64,000 bases of DNA. Source: JANJUB01 sp031386985 (GTDB lineage Bacteria; Armatimonadota; Fimbriimonadia; Fimbriimonadales; Fimbriimonadaceae). The stretch is taken from assembly GCA_031386985.1 (NCBI GenBank), contig JANNCV010000020.1, positions 124,001 to 188,000 on the forward strand, in the 5' to 3' direction. Positions 25,738 to 34,695 of the stretch are shown here, one piece after another. A program made the translations under genes and the position numbers. Position 1 is the stretch's first letter, and each line of letters begins with the position of its first letter. The notes under the pieces are model-generated. The model was not told the origin of the DNA and searched no databases. It worked only from the letters and a program-made list of their open reading frames with translations.

Positions 25738-27069
25738 ATGAGCTTTCGCGATCTGCCCAAAGTTGATGTTCTTGCCTCCCGTGCAGAGCTGACTGAGTTT
25801 GCCCCGGCCGTCCGTACGGCGGCCGCCCGGCACGCCATTGAAACAGGGCGGGCTAGTCTGCTCCTTGAGCGACCGACGGGGAACTTGGTTGAGATCGCCC
25901 TGAATCAAGCCAACGCCTTATCGTTGCCCTCCATGAAGCCAATAATCAATGCTAGCGGAGTCATTTTGCATACGGGTTTAGGACGGGCCCGGCTCGCCCC
26001 GAGCGTAGCCTCGTTTGTCGCTACCATTGCCGCAAATCATGCATTGGTTGAGTTCGATTTGGTTTCAGGCAAGCGCGGAGATCGGCAGGATCATGTGCGA
26101 GCGCTTCTCTGTCACCTTACGGGGGCAGAAGATGCTTTCGTCGTTAACAACTGCGCAGCCGCGGTGTTCCTTTGCCTTTCGGCTTTGGCAAAGCGGAAAG
26201 AGGTAATCCTATCGCGTGGTGAAATGGTGGAGATCGGCGGAGCCTTTCGTATGCCCGATGTTGTTCGCCAATCGGGGTGTAAGTTGGTTGAGGTGGGTTG
26301 CACAAACAAAACCCACCTGAGAGACTACCAAGAGGCGGTCTCAACTCGAACAGCGGTCATTCTCCGGTGCCATCCCAGCAATTTCCGGGTTACCGGTTTC
26401 ACCGAAACGCCAACGACTGAGGATATTGCGTTGATTGCCAATCAAAACGAGCTGGTGCTGATTGACGATGTAGGCGCGGGGTGCTTGGTGGATACAACAC
26501 ACTTTGGATTGCCGCGGGAGCCGATCCTCGGTGAAAGCTTAAGGGCGGGGGCGGATCTGGTGCTATCGAGTGGTGATAAGATGCTCGGAGGTCCCCAGGC
26601 GGGACTGATCCTGGGTTCGAAATCGCTAATTGCCAAAGTTAAGAAACACCCGCTAGCACGAGCGGTTAGGGTTGATAAGTTAAGTCTATCTGCGCTCGAG
26701 GCGACACTAAAACTTTACGTCAACGGTCAAGCAAATGAAATTCCAACCCTTCGATACCTGGGACGAACGCTAGATGAAATCCAACCCTATGCGGACCGGA
26801 TCGCGATGACATGCGGGGGAGAAGTCTCATCTGGCTTAACGGAGACCGGAGGCGGTTCCATCCCCGGGCAAGGGGTGCCCACGTGGCGGGTTTCCCTTCC
26901 CTTTGGCAAGCCGGACAAGCAACTCAAGATGTTGAGGGAGCTTTCAACTCCCGTGATCGGGAGGATTGAATCGGATCGGGTTTGGCTTGATCCCCGGACT
27001 TGTGAGGAAGATGAGATCCAGTTTTTGGAGTCCGCCCTGCCACATACGGCACGAATCGGGCTAGCTTGA
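25738..27069 (+). CDS. selA: L-seryl-tRNA(Sec) selenium transferase
   Basis: A 443-residue PLP enzyme that turns Ser-tRNA(Sec) into Sec-tRNA(Sec). Family marks: INASGVILHTGLGRA (about 69-83), VNNCAAAV (about 138), LIDDVGAGCLVD (about 241) and the cofactor Lys281 in SSGDKMLGGPQAG. Length is close to the usual 460. No selB, selD or tRNA(Sec) gene is in the window, and I saw no gene with an internal TGA that looks read through. It starts two bases after ftsY and probably shares its transcript. Confidence 0.92.
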   Translation: MSFRDLPKVDVLASRAELTEFAPAVRTAAARHAIETGRASLLLERPTGNLVEIALNQANALSLPSMKPIINASGVILHTGLGRARLAPSVASFVATIAANHALVEFDLVSGKRGDRQDHVRALLCHLTGAEDAFVVNNCAAAVFLCLSALAKRKEVILSRGEMVEIGGAFRMPDVVRQSGCKLVEVGCTNKTHLRDYQEAVSTRTAVILRCHPSNFRVTGFTETPTTEDIALIANQNELVLIDDVGAGCLVDTTHFGLPREPILGESLRAGADLVLSSGDKMLGGPQAGLILGSKSLIAKVKKHPLARAVRVDKLSLSALEATLKLYVNGQANEIPTLRYLGRTLDEIQPYADRIAMTCGGEVSSGLTETGGGSIPGQGVPTWRVSLPFGKPDKQLKMLRELSTPVIGRIESDRVWLDPRTCEEDEIQFLESALPHTARIGLA

Positions 27070-27171
27070 ACTTAGCAAAGTTCTGGGCCTTTTGGAAGAC
27101 CGTAAGAGCCAATTTTGCAACTCCCTCGCTCGAACATCGAACTTCGATCGCCGTGTTTCTGGAAGTGTTCA

Positions 27172-27219
27172 AGGGCCGTAAGCCGTTCAGAATCGATTTG
27201 CGGTTGATAACACGGCCCT
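27172..27219. terminator. Inverted repeat at the end of the GH20 gene
   Basis: AGGGCCGT (27172-27179) and ACGGCCCT (27212-27219) form an 8-base perfect inverted repeat that includes the minus-strand stop codon. There is no T-run. The remaining convergent spacer (27070-27171) has a second weak stem and no gene that I can support; I looked for a tRNA(Sec) and found none. Confidence 0.3.
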
Positions 27220-29770
27220 AGTAAGCTGTAATCCCGTGCACCCTCATTCCCGCGTAGGTGCTGGTCGCTTTCAAGATGATCTTCGAAACCGCGCCCCGAT
27301 TGGGGAGCGGGATTTTGATAAGGGAAAGGCTACCGTTTCGCATCGAAACCGTGGCCCGGGGATCGCCAGATGCCCTTAAATCAGAACCATAAAGCAAGCG
27401 CCGAGAGTTCGATTTGCCCTTTTCATCGAAGACCGTTATCTCGGCAACTGGGTCCCGATCTTGGCACTGGACGGCGGTATCTACCGCCAACGCGACTACT
27501 CTCCCACTTAAGCCTCTGGGAGTCAAAGTAATCTCCGCAGCCTCACGCTGGGTATTCGAGGATAGAATCGAAATCAACGCAATTGGCGAACCGACCCGAA
27601 AATTGACATCACCTATGGCCTGCGAACGATTGCCGGGAAGCGCCGTTCCGGAAGATATTTTGATGGGGCTGGGCTGACCAAAGAACAGCCGAGAGAAAAC
27701 TTGACCCGCATCGTAAGGAAGCTCGGTGACTCGCTCCGAGCGATTCGACCACGAATAGTCGGCGGCATGAACGTAGGCGGCGAACTGCTTGAATTCGCGC
27801 AGAACGGCCTCTTCGTCGGACTGATAACCCGCCCACGTTGATTGCAAATAGCCCGAACCAGATTGATAACAGGCGTCGCAGAAGCCCTTTATGTTATCGC
27901 CATTGAACCAACCGGTCCCCACCGTACTCAACCCGATACTTCGAAAGAGATTTATTGACCAAAGGAATTTGTCGGCGCGGGGGTAGTTTCGGTAATGCCA
28001 ATCGGCGACGATGGCGTTCTTCGGGATCGCGTTTCGGCGGCGCATCGCTTCGTAGCTGTTATCCCCCAGAGCGGCATCAATCGCTTGCCCCGGAGCCAAA
28101 CCCTTATCGCCCCACAGCATGGGAACAGCGCCATGTTTCACCGCGATTGAGTTCAAAATCGGCCAAGCTTTCTCCCAAATCTGGGTGGAAAGGCCTGGAT
28201 CGTCGGGCATGCCGCGAATGTCGAATTCATCCATCCCGAAGTGCATAACCTTGGGCTTGAGAAGCTCAACCGCCTCGGCCCACAGCTTCTCAAGCGCCAG
28301 TTGAGTTCCGGGCTTGCGTGGGTCTATTGTGAAAGGGTAATCAGGATTTACGGCCAGGTCAAGATTCTGTTTATTCTCAAAGAACCAGCTCATGTGTCCC
28401 AGGCTTTGGATGAGCGGAATCGGCTCAATTCCCAGCCGCCTGTACATGTCAAACGTGGCTTTAAGGTCTTCCCTCGAATTGAATTGGGGAGTCGCGATCT
28501 TCGGGAAAGCATTCCAGCGAGTGCGCTCGCACTGCACCAAAGTGCGGTTGATTTTGAGGGGCGCGAGAACACGATTGGCGAGCTTCGAGTGAAAGGCCCT
28601 GATTTCGGGACCGCCAAACAGATGAATTCCGCGCCACGCAATTGAGGGCCAATCGCGCAAAGAACCGCAAGGCAAACTGAGTTTCCCATCCTTCACAAAG
28701 GCTAAGAAACCGAGGGTTCTGACGGCATGTCGTAATCCGATTTCATCTTGGCCCATCAGGATAACATTGGTGGGTGAAATCTTGATTTCATAACCCTCCG
28801 GGCCAAGCCCCAGATTCTGGACCCGCATCATGAGGTTGCCTTTGTAGTTCTGAATCGCCATGAGATTGGGCGCATCCCAGTGCAGCTTAATCGAATCTAT
28901 CAGCTCATCCGTGATGTGGAAATAAAAATCGCTGACATCAGCCTGAAGTTGATCGGGAATTGTGAAGGCCGTTTCCCGATTGAAAAGGGCTTGTTTTGGC
29001 TTAGGAATGAGGGGCCATTCCGTATTGTCGGGCACGATCGCTTCATTGAGTTTTTCCCCCTCAGTTACCAGAGTGCGAGCCACGGTCGCAAAAGTATTGG
29101 GCGAGAAACTGACCTCAAGTTCCGCGGTGACAGGCTGATTCGGATGAAGTGTAACGTCCATTTGGCCGAGCCAAAGCAGTTCATTCCCGTTCGCCCATGG
29201 CTGCTCGTAGCCACGGGCATCAAAAAGTGTCCAGTCTGGGGAGTCGCCTTTGAGCGAGAGTTTTCCAACGGGTGACTGCAACTCGATTTCGCTGGCGACG
29301 CCACCTAGTTTTCGCTCTTGAGCTGTTCCCTCTTGCTTGGAACTTAAAGGCAGCCCTCGCCACTCGCCGCCAATCTTTATGGCCCCACCAAGAAAGGGAC
29401 GGGCCCATATCTGCCCGAGTGACCACTCAGCTTTCACCGAGGTTAGGCCCGTCCACTTAAGGGAATATTGAATCTTGAATCCTGACTCAGTTTTGGTATA
29501 GGTCTGAGTGCCCGAAGCGAGCAAGTTGGGGCTCGTAAACTTCGCAAAAAGATCACCGTTGGCATGCCTCTCAACCTGCTGGTCGTTAGAAGTCGAGGAA
29601 AATTGCGCCTTTGATGTGTAGGGATCAGTGATCTGGATTTGGCTTCCGCGAATGAGGGGGACGCCGTTAAAGGAAGCCGTCAGTCCCGCTCGATTACGAT
29701 AATCGAAGTCAACAAGCGGTGTTTCCATCACGTCCGACTTTAGAGCGACAGCAGCAATCAAGGCGAGCAT
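27218..29770 (-). CDS. GH20 family beta-N-acetylhexosaminidase-like protein
   Basis: An 850-residue secreted glycoside hydrolase. A short signal peptide (MLALIAAVALKSD) is followed by a beta-rich N-terminal region (to about 240), a GH20b-like domain (EWPLIPKPKQALF, about 251) and the catalytic barrel (about 370-700). The GH20 catalytic Asp-Glu pair is D514-E515 in HFGMDEFD. A C-terminal beta domain ends with a likely binding module. Substrates would be GlcNAc/GalNAc-containing glycans such as chitin oligomers or peptidoglycan pieces. The motif HFGMDEFD is a variant of the common H-x-G-G-D-E. Confidence 0.85.
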   Translation of the reverse strand: MLALIAAVALKSDVMETPLVDFDYRNRAGLTASFNGVPLIRGSQIQITDPYTSKAQFSSTSNDQQVERHANGDLFAKFTSPNLLASGTQTYTKTESGFKIQYSLKWTGLTSVKAEWSLGQIWARPFLGGAIKIGGEWRGLPLSSKQEGTAQERKLGGVASEIELQSPVGKLSLKGDSPDWTLFDARGYEQPWANGNELLWLGQMDVTLHPNQPVTAELEVSFSPNTFATVARTLVTEGEKLNEAIVPDNTEWPLIPKPKQALFNRETAFTIPDQLQADVSDFYFHITDELIDSIKLHWDAPNLMAIQNYKGNLMMRVQNLGLGPEGYEIKISPTNVILMGQDEIGLRHAVRTLGFLAFVKDGKLSLPCGSLRDWPSIAWRGIHLFGGPEIRAFHSKLANRVLAPLKINRTLVQCERTRWNAFPKIATPQFNSREDLKATFDMYRRLGIEPIPLIQSLGHMSWFFENKQNLDLAVNPDYPFTIDPRKPGTQLALEKLWAEAVELLKPKVMHFGMDEFDIRGMPDDPGLSTQIWEKAWPILNSIAVKHGAVPMLWGDKGLAPGQAIDAALGDNSYEAMRRRNAIPKNAIVADWHYRNYPRADKFLWSINLFRSIGLSTVGTGWFNGDNIKGFCDACYQSGSGYLQSTWAGYQSDEEAVLREFKQFAAYVHAADYSWSNRSERVTELPYDAGQVFSRLFFGQPSPIKISSGTALPGNRSQAIGDVNFRVGSPIALISILSSNTQREAAEITLTPRGLSGRVVALAVDTAVQCQDRDPVAEITVFDEKGKSNSRRLLYGSDLRASGDPRATVSMRNGSLSLIKIPLPNRGAVSKIILKATSTYAGMRVHGITAY

Positions 29771-29786
29771 GAAGGCTCATTATGGC

Positions 29787-30599
29787 TCAAAAAGATGGTT
29801 GGCGCAGGAGCATAGCAAGTTGCTTTAAGGCTTTCATTTGCGATTGAGTTTGCTTACGCAATATCGTTTGGGCTTCTTCCAGAGATACCAATTCAAACTG
29901 CAGAGTTTGGGCTGGGGCCACTTGAGCGAGCCTGTCTAAATCTGCGGAAATCACAACCGCAATCTTGGGATAACCGCCCAACGTTGGACCGTCCGGCCCG
30001 ATAATGATTGGAGTTCCATCCGGCGTTATCTGGATCGCACCAACGCATTGAGGTTCGCTTGGAAACTCCCTACTAACCTGCCCGTCCGGGGTTGCGCAGA
30101 GACGCAATCCAATTCGATCAAGGTGAGTTGAAGCGGTATGCTGCGTCCGCAAAAACGCCGTCAAATCCATTTCGCAAGCCTGAGGACCGGGGAGCACACG
30201 TATTCGTTCCGACCTAAGCGAAGAGGGCGGATCAAAACCCCGAGGAGCTGGAGTTCTGCCCAAAGGTTCCCAACTAAGATAGCTCCGAACTCCGGTTTGG
30301 GCGATCCCGATGGTAAGTGATTGTTTAGCTTCAGCATGGCAAATGGAATTGGGCGGAACGTTTGCTCCACCAAGCAACACTGGCCTTAGGGCGCCACAAA
30401 GAACAAAACAACCGGATGCTTCGAATGAGAATTCTGCGCCAAAATAGCCAAGCTCATAGGTGTCGGCGGACCCAAATATCTGGCTACGGTGGCACGACTC
30501 ACGATCAAATGGTCCTCCCGGTGGAACCCCAAAACGCCGTCGCGATGGACGGTCCGGGCCAAGCAAAAAGGAACCGGGCGGTAGGTTTACGGGTTTCAT
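29787..30599 (-). CDS. pxpC: 5-oxoprolinase subunit C (biotin-dependent carboxyltransferase family)
   Basis: A 270-residue PxpC/KipA homologue. Family marks include FGVPPGGPFDRES (23-35), CGALRPVLLGG (68-78) and TIGIAQTGVRSYLSW; the end has GPDGPTLGGYPKIAVV (about 203-218). It is shorter than the usual 290-330. The Pxp complex hydrolyses 5-oxoproline to glutamate with ATP, clearing a damage product of glutamine and glutamate. It overlaps pxpA by 4 bases. Confidence 0.88.
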   Translation of the reverse strand: MKPVNLPPGSFLLGPDRPSRRRFGVPPGGPFDRESCHRSQIFGSADTYELGYFGAEFSFEASGCFVLCGALRPVLLGGANVPPNSICHAEAKQSLTIGIAQTGVRSYLSWEPLGRTPAPRGFDPPSSLRSERIRVLPGPQACEMDLTAFLRTQHTASTHLDRIGLRLCATPDGQVSREFPSEPQCVGAIQITPDGTPIIIGPDGPTLGGYPKIAVVISADLDRLAQVAPAQTLQFELVSLEEAQTILRKQTQSQMKALKQLAMLLRQPSF

Positions 30600-31270
30600 A
30601 CCGCAATCTGATAGCCGCTATCAAGCAGCGTTTGCGTAACGAGCTCTGCAAACTGTAAGCACTGCGGGTTATCTCCGTGCAGGCAAATGGAGTCCACTTT
30701 TGTTGCCAAATCTAACACCTGATAGCGGATTTCATCGGGGTCTTCAAGAATTGCTGTAGATTCGGTTCGGCTCATGAGAGTCCCGTCCGCGGAATACCGC
30801 CGATCCGCGAAACCTTCACGAATCACCATTCCTTCAAGGGAATCAATCACCGGGCTACTGGGTAACAGCATTGCAGGTAAGGCGTAATCCCGCACTATCA
30901 CGCGCAGTTCGCACCGGAAGTCACACGGGCCATGAAGTGCGCCCGAAAGTAAGTTGTACCAAGCTCCGTGAGGCTTAACGTAATCCGCCTCGCAAGCCTC
31001 CAGAAAGCGATCAACCTGAGCAATCAGCGAAGGATCGCGAGTGATTGAGGGCGGCGGAACCCGGCGCCCCATGCCTTCACGATCACCGAACCCAGGATGT
31101 GCGCCGATACGCTTCCCGGCCAAAAGGCACATTTCAATGGTCTCTTGGGTAAGTTCCCAACTCCCGGCATGCTCACCACAGCAGATGTTCACCGAAGTAG
31201 CGAAGTTAAGCAACTCTCGATCATACGGGAATCCTTCTCCGATGTCTACATTCAGGTCAATTTTCTTCAA
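30596..31270 (-). CDS. pxpA: 5-oxoprolinase subunit A (LamB/YcsF family)
   Basis: A 224-residue PxpA. Marks: DLNVDIGEGFPYDRELL (4-20), NICCGEHAGS (28-37), IGAHPGFGDREGMGRR (56-71), VKPHGAWYN (about 97-105) and ICLHGDNP (about 195). It sits between pxpB, overlapping by 14 bases, and pxpC. Confidence 0.93.
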   Translation of the reverse strand: MKKIDLNVDIGEGFPYDRELLNFATSVNICCGEHAGSWELTQETIEMCLLAGKRIGAHPGFGDREGMGRRVPPPSITRDPSLIAQVDRFLEACEADYVKPHGAWYNLLSGALHGPCDFRCELRVIVRDYALPAMLLPSSPVIDSLEGMVIREGFADRRYSADGTLMSRTESTAILEDPDEIRYQVLDLATKVDSICLHGDNPQCLQFAELVTQTLLDSGYQIAV

Positions 31271-31901
31271 GTCGCTCTCCCTTCATTTTATGATATTCCG
31301 GCTCGGATATCGAATAAAATTTGATCTTATCACCGGTTTTTATCGGAAAAAAATCCTCGCCAACGATTTCGAGAGGTGTTATGCCGATGAGATTCCACCC
31401 CCCGGGGGATTGAGATGGATAAATCGCCGTTTGCCTTCCGGTTATGCCGATGGCGCCTTTAGGCACCTTTAAGCGGGGCTGGGTCAGTCTCGGCAAGCCT
31501 TCAATCCGCTCGTCCAAGTACCCCAGATAGGGAAAGCCCGGCGTGAATCCGAGCGCGTAGCACGTGTAAGTGGCTCCTTCGTGCAACTTCTGCAGCTCAA
31601 AAGCGGACAGTTCTAGCTGGGTGGAGGCCATTTCATAATCTGGCCCCAGCTCATAGCAAACAGGAATAAGGTGAATCCGGGGCATCGGCATCTTGCCGAT
31701 ACGTGCCACGGGCTTCCAACCCGAAAAATCAAACTTGAAATCGGCGGGGTCAACGTAAACACCAACCGTCTCATAGGCCGGAACGGCTTCAAAAAGGCCG
31801 GGGAGATTAAGCTCGTTGAGGGCGTCCGCGACTTCCCAAGCGGGCCGGTCCAGGTCGCGCAAAATAAAGGCGGAATCCCCGCAGGGTTCTATTGAAAACA
31901 T
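31257..31901 (-). CDS. pxpB: 5-oxoprolinase subunit B (KipI family)
   Basis: A 214-residue PxpB with the family motifs GDSAFIL (8-14), HEGATYTCYALGFTPGFPYLG (about 109-129), and GIGITGRQTAIYPSQSPGGWNLIG-like text near 148-170 that forms the conserved cyclophilin-like core. It begins the pxpB-pxpA-pxpC set and starts three bases behind the MlaE-type permease gene. Confidence 0.92.
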   Translation of the reverse strand: MFSIEPCGDSAFILRDLDRPAWEVADALNELNLPGLFEAVPAYETVGVYVDPADFKFDFSGWKPVARIGKMPMPRIHLIPVCYELGPDYEMASTQLELSAFELQKLHEGATYTCYALGFTPGFPYLGYLDERIEGLPRLTQPRLKVPKGAIGITGRQTAIYPSQSPGGWNLIGITPLEIVGEDFFPIKTGDKIKFYSISEPEYHKMKGERLEEN

Positions 31902-31904
31902 CTA

Positions 31905-32666
31905 CTACTTGGCAAATAAGACGGCGGCTAGGAAGTAATTTGCCACGTAAATCAACACCATTGAGATAACGACCGTATTTGTAGTAGCTTGCCCAACTCC
32001 AACCGCGCCCCCTTTTGTGCGCAAACCTTGTTGGCAAGCAACTAAAGCGATGATCAAACCAAAAATCGGAGCCTTCAAAACGCCACCCACGAAATCCCAT
32101 GGCTCCATAAACTGTTGCATGGATTGAACGAAAACTGTGGAAGGAACGCCCCCTAGTCCCGCGACCAACCACCCCCCAAAAACCGCTGAGTAAATCCCCA
32201 CCAACGCCAATACCGGGAGCATCGTGAAACTCGCGATCACCCTAGGAACAATGAGGAAGCTCGTCGGATGAACGCTCAGCATCCGAAGGGCATCAACTTG
32301 TTCGGTGACCGCCATGCTTCCAATTTGTGCCGCCATTGCGGATCCGCAGCGCGCCGCTACCATAATTCCTGCCAAAACTGGCCCCATCTCCCTCGCCGCG
32401 GCCAAAGCTACGGTCGCCCCAACAAAACTGCCTCCACCGTATTGAGTGAGAAATTGCGTCGTGTAGAGGGCTAATACAGCACCCGAAAAGAAGTTTGTTA
32501 GCAACACGATTGGAACCGACGCAATGCCCACAAACGCCATTTGATCAATGGTCTCACGGGTTTCAAAAGGGCGGCGGAAAACGCGGCGCAAGCAGTCGCC
32601 GAAAATCAACGTGATCTCGCCCACAAAAGTGAGCGTGTTTATCACCGGATTAGTTTTCTCCGCCAT
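31905..32666 (-). CDS. MlaE family ABC transporter permease
   Basis: A 253-residue integral membrane permease of the MlaE/TTG2B family, which moves phospholipids or other lipids between the membranes. Five to six hydrophobic helices are present. Signature segments are REMGPVLAGIMVAARCGSAMAAQIGSM-type text around 90-115 and EQVDALRMLSVHP (about 121-133). No MlaD, MlaF or other partner gene is adjacent, so its ATPase must lie elsewhere. Confidence 0.9.
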   Translation of the reverse strand: MAEKTNPVINTLTFVGEITLIFGDCLRRVFRRPFETRETIDQMAFVGIASVPIVLLTNFFSGAVLALYTTQFLTQYGGGSFVGATVALAAAREMGPVLAGIMVAARCGSAMAAQIGSMAVTEQVDALRMLSVHPTSFLIVPRVIASFTMLPVLALVGIYSAVFGGWLVAGLGGVPSTVFVQSMQQFMEPWDFVGGVLKAPIFGLIIALVACQQGLRTKGGAVGVGQATTNTVVISMVLIYVANYFLAAVLFAK

Positions 32667-32703
32667 TAGTTTGAAAGCCTACCTAGAACGGCGCGGCGGC
32701 ATC

Positions 32704-33324
32704 TCAAAAAGTCACTTCGAATCCGCGATACATTGCCGCCTTCGCCTGCTCAATCCCGACTTCCATGCCTACTTCCAGCGATAAGCTCGTAACTCCATAA
32801 CCGGGTATGCCGCACGGCACGATTAAGTCAAACGGGCTTAGATCGTTGTTGCAGTTGAGCGCAATACCGTGGATTGAGATCCATCGCTTCACTTTGATGC
32901 CGATCGCCGCGATCTTGCGATCTCCAAACCATACTCCGGTATGGGGAGAAAACCTTCGGCCCCTCACCCCGAAAGTGTCCAGTGCTTCAATCACGGTTTG
33001 CTCCAGATTTCGGAGCCAAAGATGCAGATCTTTTCCGTGCCGATTGAGATCGAAAATGGGATAAATGATGAGTTGGTTTGGGCCGTGAAACGTAACATCT
33101 CCGCCACGATCGGTCTTGATGACCTCAATGCCTTGGTGAGCGAGCTGCTCACGGGTGACCAACATGTTTGCCTCATGAAAGTTCGCGCCCAAGGTCATGA
33201 CCGGAGGGTGCTCAACAAAGACAAGCGTATCGGGTCGGCCCGCCGCAACTTCATCGGCGATTTCGAGTTGCCGATCCCATGCCTCCTGGTAAGGGAGCCG
33301 GCCGAGGTCCAAAACCTCGAACAA
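32704..33324 (-). CDS. lipB: Octanoyl-[acyl-carrier-protein]-protein transferase
   Basis: A 206-residue LipB that moves octanoyl groups from ACP to lipoyl domains. Marks: RGGDVTFHGPNQL (73-85), the catalytic Lys137 in RKIAAIG and Cys171 in IVPCGIPGYGVTSL, with HGIALNCNNDL (152-162) between them. The start follows the rhaA stop by two bases. Confidence 0.94.
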   Translation of the reverse strand: MFEVLDLGRLPYQEAWDRQLEIADEVAAGRPDTLVFVEHPPVMTLGANFHEANMLVTREQLAHQGIEVIKTDRGGDVTFHGPNQLIIYPIFDLNRHGKDLHLWLRNLEQTVIEALDTFGVRGRRFSPHTGVWFGDRKIAAIGIKVKRWISIHGIALNCNNDLSPFDLIVPCGIPGYGVTSLSLEVGMEVGIEQAKAAMYRGFEVTF

Positions 33325-33326
33325 CC

Positions 33327-34562
33327 CTAGCTCAGCCTCATTGATGACAACTTGGACTCATACGGCGCAATATCTTCAATCCACTCGGCACCGGCAACGT
33401 TTGCCTGAGAGCAAAGCTGAGCCCAAACTTGGCCAAAAGGTAGCGTCTTGCACTCTTCAAGAAGGGCTAATTTCTCCGCCAATCTTCCCTCCATTTCCAA
33501 AGCGCGCAACCGAGCGACTGGCTCCAATAAAGCGGCCAAAACGGCTTTTCGTGTCGCCCGAATACCAATTACATAAGCCGCGACCCGATTAATGCTCGCG
33601 TCAAAGAAATCGAGGGCGACATTGACGCGTCCGAGGGCTCCGCCTCGGTGAAGTTCGGCAAAAACCGCGCGCAAGTTATCATCGAAAAGAACCACATGAT
33701 CGCTGTCCCAGCGGATCGGTCGGCTCACGTGGAGCAAAAGCCTCTCATGGTATTGCAAGAGGGCAGAAAGCTTGTCGTGAATCGTCTCAGTGGGGTGAAA
33801 GTGGCCCATATCGAGGCAAATCAAAGCGCGCGATTGGGTTGCGTATTGGCTGTAAAACTCGAACGAGCCCACCACGTAGTCCTCCGAACCAAGCCCAAAC
33901 AGTTTGCTTTCGACCGCATCCACAGCGCCATCAAGGGGCTCGCGAAGGATTTCATCAAGCGAAGTTTTCAAGCGAGACCGAGGTGACCAGCGATCAATCG
34001 GGCTATCCTTCGCGCCATCGGGTATCCAATGGTTGATCACGCAATCTGATCCCTGGCGCGCCGCAAATGCGCTTGCGATGCGACGACAGGCGATGCCGTG
34101 TCGAATCCAAAACTCCCTTACTCCTGAGGATGAATGGGAGAGGGTAAACCCATCCGAAGCGAGCCGATGAGCAAAATAGGTCGGGTTAAAATCGAGGGCT
34201 AAGCCTTGCATTTCAGCCCAATCCATCCAACCTTGAAAATGCACCGGCGCTAACTCATCTCGGGGCACGGCCAAGCCATCTGTTTCGGCGTACATTGCGT
34301 GAAGGTTGACGCGATGAACCCCGGGAACTCGATCTAAGACCCACTCTAAGTCAAATCGGATTTCATCGCCATTGCGAGCCCGGCCGGGGTGATTTCCGGT
34401 TGCCATGATCCCCCCGGAATCCACACCAGTAATCGAAGCTTCGAGCCCAACCACGTCATCGGCTTGCCAACAATGAATGGATATTGGGATTGCCAAGCAC
34501 GTTTTAATCGCTTGATCAACATCAACTCCATAACTGCCGTAAACGTCTCGAGCATCCAACAT
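33327..34562 (-). CDS. rhaA: L-rhamnose isomerase
   Basis: A 411-residue aldose-ketose isomerase converting L-rhamnose to L-rhamnulose. Family text includes YGVDVDQAI, SIHCWQADDVVG (28-39), GNHPGRARN (about 56-64), VNLHAMYAE and CLDMGHFHPTE, with metal ligands in the barrel (His, Asp, Glu). The length matches the usual 415-420. Ribosome site GAGGGG lies just before the ATG. rhaB and rhaD are not adjacent; lipB follows directly. Confidence 0.93.
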   Translation of the reverse strand: MLDARDVYGSYGVDVDQAIKTCLAIPISIHCWQADDVVGLEASITGVDSGGIMATGNHPGRARNGDEIRFDLEWVLDRVPGVHRVNLHAMYAETDGLAVPRDELAPVHFQGWMDWAEMQGLALDFNPTYFAHRLASDGFTLSHSSSGVREFWIRHGIACRRIASAFAARQGSDCVINHWIPDGAKDSPIDRWSPRSRLKTSLDEILREPLDGAVDAVESKLFGLGSEDYVVGSFEFYSQYATQSRALICLDMGHFHPTETIHDKLSALLQYHERLLLHVSRPIRWDSDHVVLFDDNLRAVFAELHRGGALGRVNVALDFFDASINRVAAYVIGIRATRKAVLAALLEPVARLRALEMEGRLAEKLALLEECKTLPFGQVWAQLCSQANVAGAEWIEDIAPYESKLSSMRLS

Positions 34563-34639
34563 TCCCCTCGCATTTTAACTCAACGAGCCGAATTTACATA
34601 AATTCATATGAAACCACCGCCTTTGACCCCCACAACTTC

Positions 34640-34645
34640 GTATAA
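34640..34645 (+). promoter_or_regulatory. Candidate -10 box TATAAT
   Basis: A perfect TATAAT, 51 bases before the next gene. A TTGACC lies upstream but only 12 bases away, too close for a sigma-70 -35, so only the -10 is called. The gene has a GGAG site 8 bases before its ATG, consistent with a led mRNA. Confidence 0.45.
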
Positions 34646-34695
34646 TGGATGAACCTCGAACTTCGGGCGTTGAAGCTCTTGGCTGGAGTTAACCT

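Noticed and set aside
27070..27217. Possible tRNA(Sec) next to selA
   Set aside because: No acceptor or T-arm pairing and no GTTCGA-type motif in the right place.
34622..34645. TTGACC with TATAAT as a sigma-70 promoter
   Set aside because: The spacer is 12 bases, far from 17; only the -10 was kept.
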